DNA of 64,000 nucleotides, taken from positions 24,023,585-24,087,584 of the forward strand of contig NC_089598.1 of the NCBI RefSeq assembly GCF_019320115.1, in the 5' to 3' direction. Origin of the DNA: Miscanthus floridulus. Its lineage: Eukaryota > Streptophyta > Magnoliopsida > Poales > Poaceae. The stretch's first letter is position 1. Every line of letters begins with the position of its first letter. A model generated the notes under the pieces. The model was given only the letters and a program-made list of their open reading frames with translations. It ran no database searches and had not been told where the DNA came from. A program made the position numbers and the translations under genes. Below are positions 47,480 through 60,200 of the stretch, piece after piece.

Positions 47480-47953
47480 TGTCGATGAAATATGGTCGGC
47501 AGTCTACCTAGGGGTATGCCCAAGGTAGTAGATTATCGGTAGACAGATGCACAAGCCCCCAAACAAGACGGTGACGCAAGACAGACACGAGGTTTTATCC
47601 AGGTTCGGCCGCCAAGAAGGCGTAATACCTACGTCCTGCGTCTGATTTGTATTGCTGTATATCAATGAGAGATGTTTTTTAGAGGGGTCCCCTGCCCGCC
47701 TTATATAGTCTGGGGGGCAGGGTTACAGATCTAGAAACTCATCCTAGTCAGTTACAATTGCCATATGTGGCCGGATAAGAATTCCTATTCTAACTGACCA
47801 GGATCCTGCTTGGTCACCAAATCCGTATTGATTCCTTGTGCGGAACTCCGATCAGGTTAACTGGGCAGCACGTCGTCTTTCGGGTGGACTGAACCCATCG
47901 ATCCGGGCCAGCCCAAGCTTAGCCGTAAGGGTATAGGGGTTAATACCCCCACA
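47480..47953 (-). repeat. TAT1 5' LTR
   Basis: 474 bp, partner of 34882-35355. TATA box TATATAA on the minus strand near 47701-47707. Confidence 0.95.
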
Positions 47954-48033
47954 GACGCTTTCTAAGCGCTGCCCACACGATTAGAGGGGCCTTCTAGAGT
48001 TACTTCGGTGGGTCAGTGGCGGCGGTAAACCTC

Positions 48034-48141
48034 GGGCCTGTTCGCTTGAACTTATCAGCCGACTTATCAGATAGAATCTATAGTATTTTTCTCTCATAAC
48101 AAAACAGCTTTAGCCGGTTTTAATACCAGCTGAACAGGCCC
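48034..48141. mobile_element. hAT-like MITE, 108 bp
   Basis: Ends GGGCCTGTTCGCTTGAAC and AGCTGAACAGGCCC. It lies inside the copia LTR. No clear TSD. Same family as the split copy at 31990-32330. Confidence 0.75.
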
Positions 48142-48449
48142 TTCGTCCCCTGTGCCCTAGCCCCCACCTTTCTCTTTATATAGCACTGTATGATAGGGAC
48201 CTGTTGACCAATGGTCGGTTAAGCGTCTCCGATCAGGACGCTGTCAAGGGGTCCGATTTGCCGTTGGGTCAGTTGGTGGAGATCTAACTAATATTCTCCC
48301 CTTTGATCTCACCTTATGACTTAAACTTAACTTACTTTATCTTATTTTCATTCCATCATAGATCAGTGCATAGAGCGTGCCTCATCATCACTGTCAGTTG
48401 CCATTAGATTTAACAGCTACAATGCACCTCTCTATTTTAAAACAGATAC

Positions 48450-48865
48450 TCAACTAGGCCCTTAGTATTCAGAAATCATATGCTTTCCCATAAATCCATG
48501 TCGACTGTGTATTCTCTGAACACACTAGGTGGTTAGCCTTTAGTAAGCGGATCCACAAGTACTTACTCGATACTTATGTGCTCAATACTTTTAGAATGAT
48601 TCTGGATTTTCTCCTTTACAACATATAACTTAGTGTCAATGTGTCTGGCAGCACACTTGACCTGTTGTCTTAGTAGTTAACTTACTTTAAATGGTATTAC
48701 TGTTGTCTACCATTGTTAAATCCGGATACAAATTCCCTTAACCTCCTTTTCCATGTTCCCTAAGCCTCATGTCAAGCTATACTATGGTATGCATCACTGA
48801 TGACACCACAATTGTTTCTTTACAGTTTTTCCATAATAATACTCCAACTGCGAGTGTTAGCAACT
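48450..48865 (-). pseudogene. copia RNase H remnant
   Basis: The minus strand gives the conserved copia pol end: ARHIDTKLYVVKEKIQ, SKSIEHIS, VDPLTKG, VFREYTVDMDLWES. Stops and shifts are present. It sits just upstream of the copia 3' LTR (ending 48415), which fixes the orientation and confirms this LTR as copia. The TAT2 insertion at 48866 cuts it. Confidence 0.82.
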
Positions 48866-50182
48866 TGTCGGGTATCATAAAACGGGGTACCCTGAGCGTA
48901 CACCAAAAGAGTCACTTAAATCCCATCAACAACACAGCCAGAAGGTAAGCCATGAGTTCACCACCAGCCCCGTCCAAGCCCACTGGCTCTCCGCCTCGCC
49001 TTAGGCCTCGCACGGGAAGGTCTCGACACCCTGACGAAATCTCCGCCTCACGCGAGGCCTCTCGCGGGAAGCCACGGCAAGGAGCCCAATCTCCGTCTCG
49101 CCCGAGGCCCCGTGCGTACAGCCTCGAATGAGACAGCTATTCTCCGTATCGCCCGAGGCTGGCTTGTCAATAACCCGTCGCTCCCGCCTCGACCAGTCTT
49201 CCCGATAGCATGTCATGTCCTATTAATGCGTCAACCACTCCCGCAATCTCAGTCGGACGACGGCTCGACACCATGGAGTGGCCGACGGGACAAGGAGTCA
49301 CGTCAATACCATACCGGCTAAGACAAGGCGCGGCGGTGATTATCGGCCACTGTGTTCTGGCGCTGTGCCCACGATCAGCGTCGGCGCTACGCTGTGCCCC
49401 GTAACACCCGCCCCGAAGACAACGCGGCATGGGAAGTCTGGCCCGGGTCATCATCGCCTCCGAACCAGCGTACCAGATCGACCGCTCCCTCTGAGCCTCG
49501 GCACTCTACGTCAGGGCCTCGGCCATCTCGAGATTCACGCCTGCCGAGACCCCCACCATGGTTCGACCTCGGCACCAACCGAGCCTCGGCCTCACGCGCA
49601 GTCAACCCCCAGCGACCCGCACGCTGACCGCCGCGCCCGCTTCGAGGTAGCCCAGGAGCTCCCATGACGCACAGGATCGGATGTGACTAGCACGTCGCCC
49701 CAGCGCTTCAAGGACGGACCACTCCAACGACCATGCCGCCACAAGAACAGGCTATAGGGCTCGGACACGTCGCCTCCATTCGCACGACGCCGTATAGTTA
49801 GCACACGTACTACCCTTGTCCTCCCTTCAACTATAAAAGGAAAGGACTTGGGCCATTTCTAGGGGGAGGGAACACAGGCACACACAAAAATAACACCCTG
49901 TAACACGCATACTCCCCTGCTGTCTAAGAGCAACGTCTCAAGCAGCCCACATCACTCCATGCCGAGACCTGGGACCAGCTCCCTCTCTCACCTAGCTTGT
50001 AACCCCCTACTACAAGCACGTCGGTGCAAGGAATACAAGATCGATCTCTCAGACTGGATGTAGGGCACCGATTGCCTGAACCAGTATAAGCCTTGTGTCT
50101 CTTTGCATCACCATCTGGGATCGGGAACACGTAGTACAAATTTACTAGTTGGTTGAGGACCCCCTGGTCCAAAACATCGACA
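48866..50182 (+). repeat. TAT2 5' LTR
   Basis: 1317 bp, TGTCGGGTATC to ACATCGACA. TATA box TATAAAAG at 49832-49839. Confidence 0.92.
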
Positions 50183-50184
50183 AT

Positions 50185-50202
50185 TGGCGCGCCAGGTAGG
50201 GG
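50185..50202 (+). other. TAT2 primer-binding site
   Basis: TGGCGCGCCAGGTAGGGG, two bases from the LTR. Same PBS type as TAT1. Confidence 0.82.
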
Positions 50203-50241
50203 CCGTCTACGTGTCAGTTTCGTCATCCCAACAAGTTCCGG

Positions 50242-52845
50242 ATGGCAGACCCCATACGACCACTGCGTCTCGGCACAGTGGTCTAGTTTGGGAGCCTAGA
50301 GTTCATGTCTCTAGGGCACAAGTACGACATGGTACTCCTCACACCCCGAGCCCCACCTGCCGACGACGACTTCACGCACCAGCAGCCCAGGCGCAGGCGG
50401 CGCCCGGGTGGCCGCTCTCGCCGCGCTCGCCAGGCACGACACGAGCAGGATCACCCCGATGCTATGCCAACCCAGGGCGACTCGCCGCTCTCCGTCGGTA
50501 TCCTACGACGGGCCGTTGGCGTAAGGTCCCTGGTTGGTGACCTGTCTAGCCTGAGCCTGGACAAGGGAAAAACACCGGTGGCGCCCGGTGACGCCCCGAC
50601 ATCAAGCCCCGCTCCACCACTCCCTGAGGAGCCAACTTCGGCGGAGCAAAGCCCGGCGACGGCACCATCCCCATACCCCTTCGGGTTGAGAAATGCCGCC
50701 GCCTCCTACGCTTATGCCTACGCTTCCATTCACGCGGAGCCCTTAGGACACCACCAACGCTTCGCTCTCGACTTCGACACTACCACGTCGACTCACACCC
50801 ACGCCGACTCCTCGGAGGAGGACGAGGCATGGGCCAGAGCAGATTTCTCCGACCTCCGTGACCATGAAACCATGCGCCGCTTCTTGGCCGCGAGTGACTA
50901 TTGCTTTGGCTACTCTGATTCTGACGATGAAGGCGCTCATGATCCCTATCGTGAGTGCTTCCACGTCGGACTTGGGATGCCAAGCATGGGCAATGAGGAC
51001 GAGGGGGTGGGCAATCGTACCCTGCTTCATCAGGGAACGGGTGATGCCATGCCCTCACGTATTATCCCACCGGCAGCATGGAACAAGAACCTTGCCCTCG
51101 GACAATTTCGACGGCCGGACCTAGAGTAGCTCCGTGAACTTCAGGCCAAGGTCGAGCAAGATCGACTCCTTCTGCAACAGCTTCAAAACACTCTCGAGCA
51201 GGAGCAGCAGGGCCGTGGTGACGGTGGAGGAGCCCGGTGGTGGGTCCACGACGTGCACCACCGCATCAACAACGACGAAGGGGACGATCGTCCCCCAATA
51301 TTCAATCGCGCTAGCCAGAATGTCACGGCTACAGTGATGCTAGTTCGTGCGATGCCCGAGCCTTCTACCATAGAAGGGTGACGGGTTCGCGGCGAGCTCT
51401 AGGATCTCCTCAAGACCACCGCAGTGCCGCAGGCCGAGAGTTTTGCCTCCCGGCGGCGCGGAGCCGCCTCAGACCTCCCCTCGGCACCGCATCGGCAGGA
51501 TAAGGAGGCCTTAGTTCGCCTCAAGCCCGCTCGGGCGCCAATAGCCCACGGGGTCCCCTTGCGGCTCGACCGCCTCGGCAACCAACGCGAGGTGCAGGCA
51601 GACCATGAGGTGGTCAGCAGGCGACAACGCCATGATAACGAGGGGCCCACCCGGGGCTACCATCCACACCGGGGTGGCCGTTATGACAGTGAGGAGGACC
51701 GCAGTCCTTCTCCTGAACCGCCTGGTCCTCGGGTCTTCAGCAGAGCCATCCGCGCTGCACATTTCCCAGCCCGGTTTCGACAACCAGCCAACCTCACGAA
51801 GTATAGCGGTGAGACCAATCCCGAACTCTGGCTTGCCGATTACCGTCTGGCTTGTCAGCTAGGTGGCACGGACGATGACCTGCTCATCATCCGCAACCTC
51901 CCCTTGCTCTTGTCAGACTCGGCGCGAGCCTAGCTCGAGCACCTTCCTCCCTCTCAGATCCACGACTGGCGCGACTTGGTTAGGATCTTCGTTGGGAATT
52001 TCTAGGGCACATACGTGCGCCCTGGAAACTCCTAGGACCTTAAGAGCTGTCGCCAGAAACTAGACGAGTCTCTCCGAGACTTCATCCGGTGCTTCTCTAA
52101 ACAGTGCACCGAGTTGCCCAGCGTCGGTGACTCAGAAATCGTCCAGGCTTTCCTCTCTGGCACCACCTACCGAGACTTGGTCCGAGAGCTAGGCCAGAAC
52201 GTGCCGCGCTCGGCTGCCGTGCTCCTCGACATCGCCACCAACTTCGCCTTGGGCGAAGAGGCTGTTGAGGCCATCTTCCCTGAGAATGACGCCAAGGGGA
52301 AGCAGAGGGATGAGGCCCCCTAGGCCTCGGTTCTCCACCTCCCCAAAAGAAAGAAAAAGGGTCACCAAGGGAAGCAGGCCGTCCTTGAGGCTGATCTGGT
52401 CGTGGCCGCAGAACGCAAGAATCCCCGAGGCCCTAGGGGCCCCAGGCCCTTCGACGACATGCTTAAGAAACCCTACCCTTACCACCAGGGCCCGGTAAAG
52501 CACGCCCTCGAGGATTGCTACATGTTGCGGCATTACTACGCCAGGCTCGGACTCCCCGACGACAACGCCAAGCAGAAAGGTGGCGGTGACCGGGACGATG
52601 ACAAAGACGATGGGTTCCCTGAGGTGCACAACGCCTTCATGATCTTTGGCGGACCCTCGGCATGCCTTACGGCGCGCCAGCGAAAGAGGAAACGCCGAGA
52701 GGTCTTCTCGGTCAAGGTGGCCACTCCCCGATACCTTGACTAGTCTCGGGAGGCGATCACCTTTGGTCAAGATGACCACCCCGACCATGTCCCGAATCTC
52801 GGGCAGTACCCGCTCGTCGTCGACCCAATCGTGGGCAACACCTAG
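50242..52845 (+). pseudogene. TAT2 gag and upstream protease region
   Basis: ATG at 50242 (MADPIRPLRLG). The N-terminal region is basic and then Pro/Ser-rich. The gag core is at about 51750-52250, with KYSGETNPELWLADYRLAC and GDSEIVQAFLSGTTY. Zinc-binding residues CYMLRHYY are near 52517. In-frame stops lie at 50284, 51127, 51379, 51400, 51931, 52003, 52033, 52321, 52741 and 52843. All but one (TGA at 51379) are TAG. Confidence 0.9.
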
Positions 52846-55800
52846 CTCACTAAGGTGTTGATGGACGGAGGCAGCGGCCTCAACATCCTCTACGCCAGCA
52901 CCCTGGAGCTCTTGGAGATCCACTGGTTGAGGCTCCGAGGCGACGCCGCACCTTTCCACGGCATCGTGCTAGGGAAATGCACGCGACCCCTCGGGCGCAT
53001 CGACCTCCCCGTTTGCTTTGGCACCCCTCCAACTACCGCAAGGAGGTCCTTACCTTCGAGGTGGTTGGATTTAGGGGAACCTACCACGCCATCCTAGGGC
53101 GGCCGTGCTACGCCAAGTTCATGGCAGTCCCCAACTACACCTACCTCAAGCTCAAGATGTCGGGTCCCAACGGCGTCATCACGATTGAGTCCACGTACGA
53201 ACATGCATACGACTGTGACGTCGAGTGCATCGAGTACGCCGAGGCTCTCGTAGAGGCCAAGACCCTCATCGCCAACCTCGACCGACTCGGTGGCGAGGCG
53301 CCTGACTCCAAGTGTCGTGTAGGGACATTCAAGCCTACTGAGGCCATCAAGCTCGTCTCAGTCGACCCCGCCTGCCCCAACGACCGGGCGCTGAGGATCA
53401 GCGCCACGCTCGACATCAAATAGGAGGCCGTGCTCGTTGACTTCCTCCATGTGAATGCCGACATGTTCACATGGAGTCCCTCGAACATGCCAGGCATATC
53501 GAGGGAGGTCACCGAGCACGCCTTGGACATCCGGGCCGGCTCCAAACTGGTGAAGCAACGCCTATGCCGATTCGACGAGGAAAAGCGTAGGACCATCGGC
53601 GAGGAAGTGCAAAAACTCTTGGCGGCCAGGTTCATCAAGGAAGTATCCCATCCAAAGTGGTTGGCTAACCCTGTGTTAGTTAAGAAGAAAAATGGGAAAT
53701 GGAGGATGTGTGTAGACTACACCGGTTTGAATAAAGCCTGTCCAAGTGTCCCCTTCCCATTACCTCGAATCGATCAAATTGTTGACTCCACTGTGGGGTG
53801 CGAGACCCTGTCTTTCCTTGATGCGTATTTTGGCTACCATTAGATCAAGATGAAAGAGTCCAACCAGCTCGCGACTTCTTTCATCACCCCATTCGGCATG
53901 TACTGCTACGTGACTATGCCTTTCAGCCTCAGAAACGTAGGGGCCATGTACCAGCGGTGCATGACCCAGGCCTTTGGCGACCACATTGGGCGAACCATCG
54001 AGGCCTATGTGGACGACATCATGGTCAAGTCCAGAAAGGCCAAGGATCTCGTCGACGACTTGAAGATAGCCTTCAAATGCCTTAGAGAGAAGGGCATCAA
54101 GCTCAATCCTGAGAAGTGTGTGTTCGGGGTCCCCCGAGGCATGCTCTTGGGATTCATAGTCTCAGAACGCGGCATCGAAGCCAACCCGGAGAAGGTCTCG
54201 GTCGTAACCAGCATGGGACCAATCAGAGACCTCAAGGGAGTGCAGAGGGTCATGGGATGCCTTACGGCCCTGAGCCGCTTCATCTCACGCCTCGGTGAAA
54301 AAGGCTTACCTCTGTACCGCCTCTTGAGAAAATCTGAACGCTTTTCTTGGACCCTTGAGGCTGAAGAAGCCCTCGCCAAGCTCAAAGCACTGCTCACCAA
54401 TCCTCCCATCCTAGTACCTCTGGTCAGGGACGAGGCCCTCTTACTCTACATCGCCGCAACGACCCAAGTGGTCAGCACTGCCGTAGTGGTAGAGAGGCAG
54501 GAAGAGGGGCATACCCTACAGATCCAACGACCTATCTACTTCATCAGCAAAGTGCTTTTCGAGACCAAAACATGATACCCCCAAATCCAGAAGTTGATCT
54601 ACGCCATAGTCTTGGCCCGGTGCAAGCTGTGCCACTACTTCGAGTCCCACCCAGTGACCGTGGTGTCATCTTTTCCCTTGGGAGAGATAATCCATAACCG
54701 GGAGGCTTCGGGTAGGATAGCTAAGTGGGCCGTCGAGCTCATGGGGGAAGCCCTGACCTTTGCGCCTCGGAAAGCAATAAAGTCTCAGGTCTTGGCCGAT
54801 TTTGTGGCTGAGTGGACTGACACCCAATTGCCACCTGCTCAAGTCCAGACAGAATGCTAGACCATGTACTTTGATGGGTCTCTGACAAAGACCGGGGCAG
54901 GCGCGGGTCTGCTCTTCATCTTGCCCCTCAAAGTACACATGCGCTACATGGTTTGGCTCCATTTTGCTGCCTCCAACAACGCAGCTGAATATGTGGCCCT
55001 CGTCAACAGCCTGCAGATTGCCATTGAACTTGGAGTATGGCATCTCGACATCTGGGGCGACTCGCAGCTCATCGTCGATCAAGTCATGAAGGAGTCAAAC
55101 TGCCTCGACCCCAAAATGGAGGCATACTGCAAGCTGGTACGCCACCTGGAAGACAAATTCGACGGTCTCGAGCTCAACCACATTGCGCGGAAATACAATG
55201 AGGCCGCGGATGAACTGGCAAAGATGGCCTCGGCACGGGCTCTGGTCCCCCCGAACGTCTTTGCCAGGGACCTCCACAAGCCTTCCATTAACTACGCCTC
55301 GGCAGTGGAAGAGGGCCCACCGACCGAAACCACCATGGGGCTCGATGCCTCCTCTGCTGCTGAGACTCTCTCGACCAAGCCTGAGGTCATGGAAGTCAAC
55401 ACCGAGCCTACCCAGACCGACCAGGACATGGACTGGCGAATCCCGTTCCTTGATTGGCTTGCTTAGGGAGAGCTTCCTAGTGATAGGACCGAAGCCCGAC
55501 GGCTTGCGCGATGAGCCAAGACTTATGTCCTCTACAATGGCGAATTGTACAGGTGAAGTCCCTCTGGTGTCCTCCAATGATGCATCACCGCCGAGGCAGG
55601 GCGAGCCCTGCTTTGGGACTTACACGCAGGGGCCTACGGGCACCATGTGGCGCCTCAGACGCTCGTCGGAAACACTTTCCGCCAAGGGTTCTACTAGCCG
55701 ATGACGGTTGCCGACGCCACCAAGCTAGTATGCTCCTGCGAAGGATGCCAGTACTATGCTCGGCAGACACACCTCCCGGCCCTAGCCCTCCAAACTATCC

Positions 55801-56670
55801 CCATTACGTGGTCGTTCGCCGTGTGGGGGCTCGACATGGTCGGGCCTCTACAAAAGGCCCCCGGGGGCTACACCCATCTACTGGTTGCAATCGATAAGTT
55901 CTCCAAATGGATCGAGGCTCGTTCGATCAATCGAATCAAATCCAAGCAAGCAGTACTGTTCTTCACTGACATTATCCACATGTTCGGGGTCCCTAACACC
56001 ATCATCACCGACAACGGGACACAGTTCACCAGCAAAAAATTCTTGACATTCTACGACGACCACCACATTCGATGTGGCCTAGTCAGCCATAGGACACCCA
56101 AGGACCAACGGCCAAGTAGAACTTGCCAACGGCATGATCCTACCAGGCCTCAAGCCAAGAATTTACAACCGGTTGAAGAAGTTTGGCAAGAAATGGCTCG
56201 CCGAACTCCCATCGGTCATCTGGAGCCTGAGGAACACTCCAAGCCGAGCCACGGGGTTCACGCCTTTCTTCCTGGTCTATGGAGCCGAGGCCATCCTCCC
56301 CACTGACTTGGAATATGGTTCCCCGAGGCTACAGGCCTATAACAAACAAAGCAACCGCACCACCCGCGAGGACGCCCTCGACCAACTGGAGGAAGCCCGA
56401 GACGTCGCGCTGCTGCACTCGGCTAAATACCAGTAAACCCTACGACGCTATCAGGCCCGGCGCATCCAAAGCCGAGACTTGAAGGTAGGCAACCTGGTGT
56501 TGAGGCTGGCGCAGAGCAACAAGGGTCGCCACAAGCTGACCCCGCCATGGGAAGGACCGTACATCATTGCCCAAGTGCTGAAGCCCGGGACCTACAAACT
56601 AGCCAACGAGAAGGGCAAAATCTTCACCAACGCTTGGAATATAGAACAGCTACGTCGCTTTTACCCTTAA
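52846..56670 (+). pseudogene. TAT2 pol: protease, RT, RNase H, second RNase H, integrase
   Basis: Protease starts with LMDGGSGLNIL (52855) and has HAILGRPCYAKF at about 53085; a frameshift lies near 53030. RT has FLDAYFGYH and YVDDIM (about 54005). The second RNase H has MYFDGSLTKTGAGAG (54861), NAAEYVAL and WGDSQLIVD. Integrase has HHCC residues at about 55620-55750, GLDMVGP, TDNGTQF and NGQVELANG, with a frameshift near 56092, and ends RRFYP at 56670. In-frame stops are TAG at 53421, 53841, 54858, 55464 and 55695, TGA at 54573, 55512, 55554 and 55578, and TAA at 56434. Not functional. Confidence 0.92.
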
Positions 56671-57239
56671 ATTTCCAAGCATTGTATATATTGTTTCTCG
56701 AAATACAATTGAAAAGTGTTCTTTAGTTGTTCTAATTTTTCGAGAAACCCCCCCGAGCCCATCGTGGGTCTCGGCAATACGATGACACTGTAAGGGAGAC
56801 TTGGCTCTGCCTCCGCAGAACCGAACCTCCCTCGGGGGCTAGATGGGGGATTGCCCCCTAAGTCCCATGCACCATTTTTTAGTCGTTCTTCGAAAAAATT
56901 CCTACGCCAAACCCTCTAGCACGCTCTGACGAATCGATTGCAAAAAACCCAAGGACCGAAAGCCCGTCTCAAGGCCAGAAGGCCGGTAGAGTCGCGAGAC
57001 GGCCTAAGCCTCTAGGCTACGGCGCTCCCTCACCACCTTTTGCCCAGGGGACGGCTTAGGCTCCAAGGAAGTTTGTTCCAAAAAAATCCGATCAGAGACA
57101 ACAAGAGGGCAGAGGCTCGGAAATACAAGACAAACGATTAAAGAAACATGAGTACTTCAAAAAGAAAGGCCTCCACGGCCACAAACGTTACGATACATAG
57201 TTAATTTCTATTCTATTTACATGGCCTCTTAGGCCCAGG
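56671..57239. other. TAT2 interval between pol end and antisense gene end
   Basis: No gene. CCTCGGGGGCTAGATGGGGG-like sequence is typical of this family's 3' region. Confidence 0.5.
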
Positions 57240-60200
57240 TCACGGCTCAGGGCCTCTAGCATCGGCAGACGGTGGAGGAGCGACCACCTCCTCTTCGAAC
57301 AGCTTGGCCAACGCCGTACCGGGGCCCTCCGCCGCCTCCATCAGCTTCGCAACCGCCTCGTCAGCCTCCTCATCATCGTCGGGCAGAACGTAGCCATCGC
57401 TGATGGCTTGGAGGTCAACGCCTATGTAGTGCGAGGCAATGACAGCCAATGCACGCTTGACGCCCGTATGCAGTGCTCCTCGGAGCCGCTCGCGCACTTG
57501 ACCGCTCAATGCAATCAGACGGCTCCCAAGGGAGCTGCCTGATTGAACCCCCTCGACCTCCAAGGCCTCGCAGGCGGTGCGGTCGGCACTCTTCAGCGCC
57601 TTATGCTCCCCGATCTTGATCTCAAGCACTGCCTGCACCGTGACGGAAGCCTCGGCTGCCCGGGTAACCTCCACCTCTGACTCTGCGCCATAGGAAACGA
57701 AACAGGGTTGAGCACAAACGAAAACAAGCTAAATAGGGACGGAAGCCTATGGAACTCACCCTTGGCCTTCAGCTCCCAGCATCAGGCCTCGACTTGAGAG
57801 GCCTCGGCTTTCTCCATTAGGCGCTGGGCCTCGACCCGAGAAGCCTCGGCTACCCTGGAAGCTTCACTCCCTAGCTCTGCGTCACACCAGGAAGTTAGGG
57901 AGCGAACATAAGAAAAAGCGAATAAAACAAGGGGACTAGGACTCACCCTCGGCCTTTCCCCTCCAAACCACAGCCTCGGTTCGCGAGGCCTCAGCCGCTA
58001 CAAGGGCCTCATCCAAAGAACCTTTCGTCAGCTGGTGCGCACTCTGTTCCGCTCTTAGCTGCCCAGCAAGAGCCTTGCCCGAGGCCATGGCTTCTTTGGC
58101 TCGAGACCTAAAGGCATCCCGATCACTGACCACGCGGGTGAGCTCCTCCACCAACTCCTTGACCCACGCCGCTAGGGGGGCGAGCTGCTCCTGAGCCGTG
58201 GCCGCCTCGACCTTCGTGTTAGCACAACGAAGGCAGAGGTCCTCCACCTCTGTGCTCCATGTCGATAGGAGCTCATTGGCGCCTGCAAGAAGGCCCTTCT
58301 GCCGCTAAAGCTGGTCCTAGACGTCCCTCTCCTACCGGAGAAAGACCGACTTCCCAAGGGACTAGGTCTCGAGCTCCTGGGGGAAATAGAACAGGGGTCA
58401 ATCCCAACAAAGAAAACTCGGAAAAAGTCCACCACATGAGAAAAGAAAGCATGAACCTGGGTGACTCCGGGCAGATCATTGGCCACCACGGACAGCGCCG
58501 TCCGTAGTGACCGCTCCGCCAGCTGGCGGTACTGCTCGAACGTGTCCCAGCGACCGCCCTCGACCACGTCCTCAAGGGCAAACAAAGGCTCTACCCTAGG
58601 GTCGTCCCGGCTCTGCCACAGGACATGCGGGTGATCCCACCTGCGGGGCTCGGGTCGTACTCGCACGAGGGCCGAGCTTCCCTCGCCTGGGGTTGGAACC
58701 GGCTGTTCCACGACACCGGCCACCTCGGCGCCGGCCATCTCCTGCGCCTGGGAAGTATTGTCGGAGGAGATCGGAAGAACTTCCACCTCCCGGGCGCTCT
58801 CCCGCAACGACGGCGGGCCTTGAACCAAGGGTGCCGCCGAGGCCTCCGTGGCCTTCGTCTCCACTTCCTGGGCCGACAGCCTTGCCGCGATCATGTCAGC
58901 CTCGGTGGTCCCAGGGGCTCCAGCCTCCGCCATCGTGGCCTCGGTGGTCCCGGGGGCTCTAGCCTCCGCCATCGTGGCCTCGGCGGTCGCGGGGGCTCCG
59001 GCGCCCGCCGCAGCGACCTCGATGGTCCTGGGCGCCACGGCCTCCGTCGCCCCGGCCTGTGAAACCATGGGGACCTCAATCCCAGTGGCCTCCGCAGGTA
59101 AGGGAACCTCAGCCCCATCCGACCCACGGGCCTCGCCATCATGGGGCGGAGGCGCTCCCTCCCCCGCCTGTGTTGGGGCTACCGTGATAGCCCCTCCTTG
59201 GGTGGCCGGCTCCTTCGGGTCAGCCCTTGCCGACGCCGCGCCATGTTGTAGGGCGGCTTGCGCCTCTGCCACCCAGTGGGCGGAGGAGCCAGGGTTAACC
59301 TTGAGCGCTTTTAGGGGCGCCAAGGTAGGCACCTCCGCAGGTCACTTCCGGCTAAGGACAAAACGTTTACAAGGTCAGCACAAGACAAAAAAGCACTGCA
59401 GCCCCACCAAAAATACACCTACCTCGAGCGGGGCTGCAACCGCTTCGACACGGCGACCCTTGTCTGCGCAGGCGGTGGCGGCAGTAGAGGCACGACCTCC
59501 ATGTTCATCAGCGCCGGCTGGTCCTTGACGGACCTCGGCGCCCCCTCGGTCCTCTGCGGGGGCAGTTGCGTCGCCCCCGCCGCCACCTACTCCACCACTG
59601 CCGCCGAGCCCACCGGGCTGACAGCACGCTTGCCCAACGCCCGCTCCTCGGGCGTGTCGGCCTCGGCCCCTAGGCGGGCAACCGCCGACCCTAGGGCAGC
59701 TCCTCCTCCTCCTCCTCCTGGGAGTGCCAGTCTGCTTGCCAATGCCCCGAGCACCGTCTCCCCTACGTCAGGGAGATGGTCCAAGGGACCCCGCCCCATC
59801 TCGCCCTCATCATCCTCGTCCGAGGCATCCGTCGATAACGATGGCGACGGGGACTCCTCCAACGGGAGGCCATCCTTCCTTTGCTGCCGGCGACGCTCAT
59901 CTAGTTTCTCGCGCGCGAGAATCTGCTTCGTGCGCTTCGCCGCCTTGGCGTCCTTCCACTTTTTCTGCGCCTCGACGTGCGCCCAGTTGATCACCCGCCG
60001 CCTCGCGTCCTCAGGAATGGGCGGTGGAGAGGCTTGCACATCCCTTATCCCCTGCAGGAACGGTGATCGCTCATAAGGGAATGAGAAATAGTGAGAAATA
60101 TAGAGGGCTCGAGGGCTACAGCGGCACGTGACTTACCAGCGAGAGGAACCCCCGTGATGGGCGCATCGCGATGGGGGTCAGGTTACCGCCTCTCAGCTTC

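Larger units (their letters stand above)
34882..47953 (-). mobile_element. TAT1: complete Tat-lineage Ty3/gypsy element, 13.1 kb
   Basis: Two 474-bp LTRs with TG...CA ends and a perfect TSD GACGC (34877-34881 and 47954-47958). Minus-strand order: 5' LTR, PBS, gag, protease, RT, RNase H, second RNase H, integrase. A multi-exon gene on the opposite strand (36940-40030) and the 3' LTR follow. The second, archaeal-like RNase H and the antisense gene are hallmarks of the Tat branch (RIRE2/Grande/Retand group). The LTRs differ at about 10 of 474 positions by eye, so the insertion is fairly recent. Its gag-pol is one continuous frame interrupted by six stop codons and no frameshift. Confidence 0.95.
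34653..48865 (-). mobile_element. Copia element upstream of GRF: 3' LTR and pol end, with TAT1 nested in the LTR
   Basis: The LTR ends TGTTAAGG (34653) and GATTTAACA (48415) are inverted (TGTTAA...TTAACA). TAT1 (34882-47953, TSD GACGC) splits the LTR, which is otherwise 686 bp including a MITE. The LTR has a minus-strand TATATAAAGAG at about 48168-48178. Next to it, at 48450-48865 on the minus strand, is copia RNase H. The element is in the same orientation as the GRF, with its 3' LTR nearest the gene. TAT2 interrupts the rest at 48866, and the 5' part lies beyond the window. Confidence 0.72.

Noticed and set aside
48168..48178. Minus-strand TATATAAAGAG as the native GRF core promoter
   Set aside because: It falls inside the copia 3' LTR (TGTTAA...TTAACA ends, copia RNase H next door), so it is most likely the LTR's own TATA box, and TAT1 now separates it from the GRF by 13 kb.
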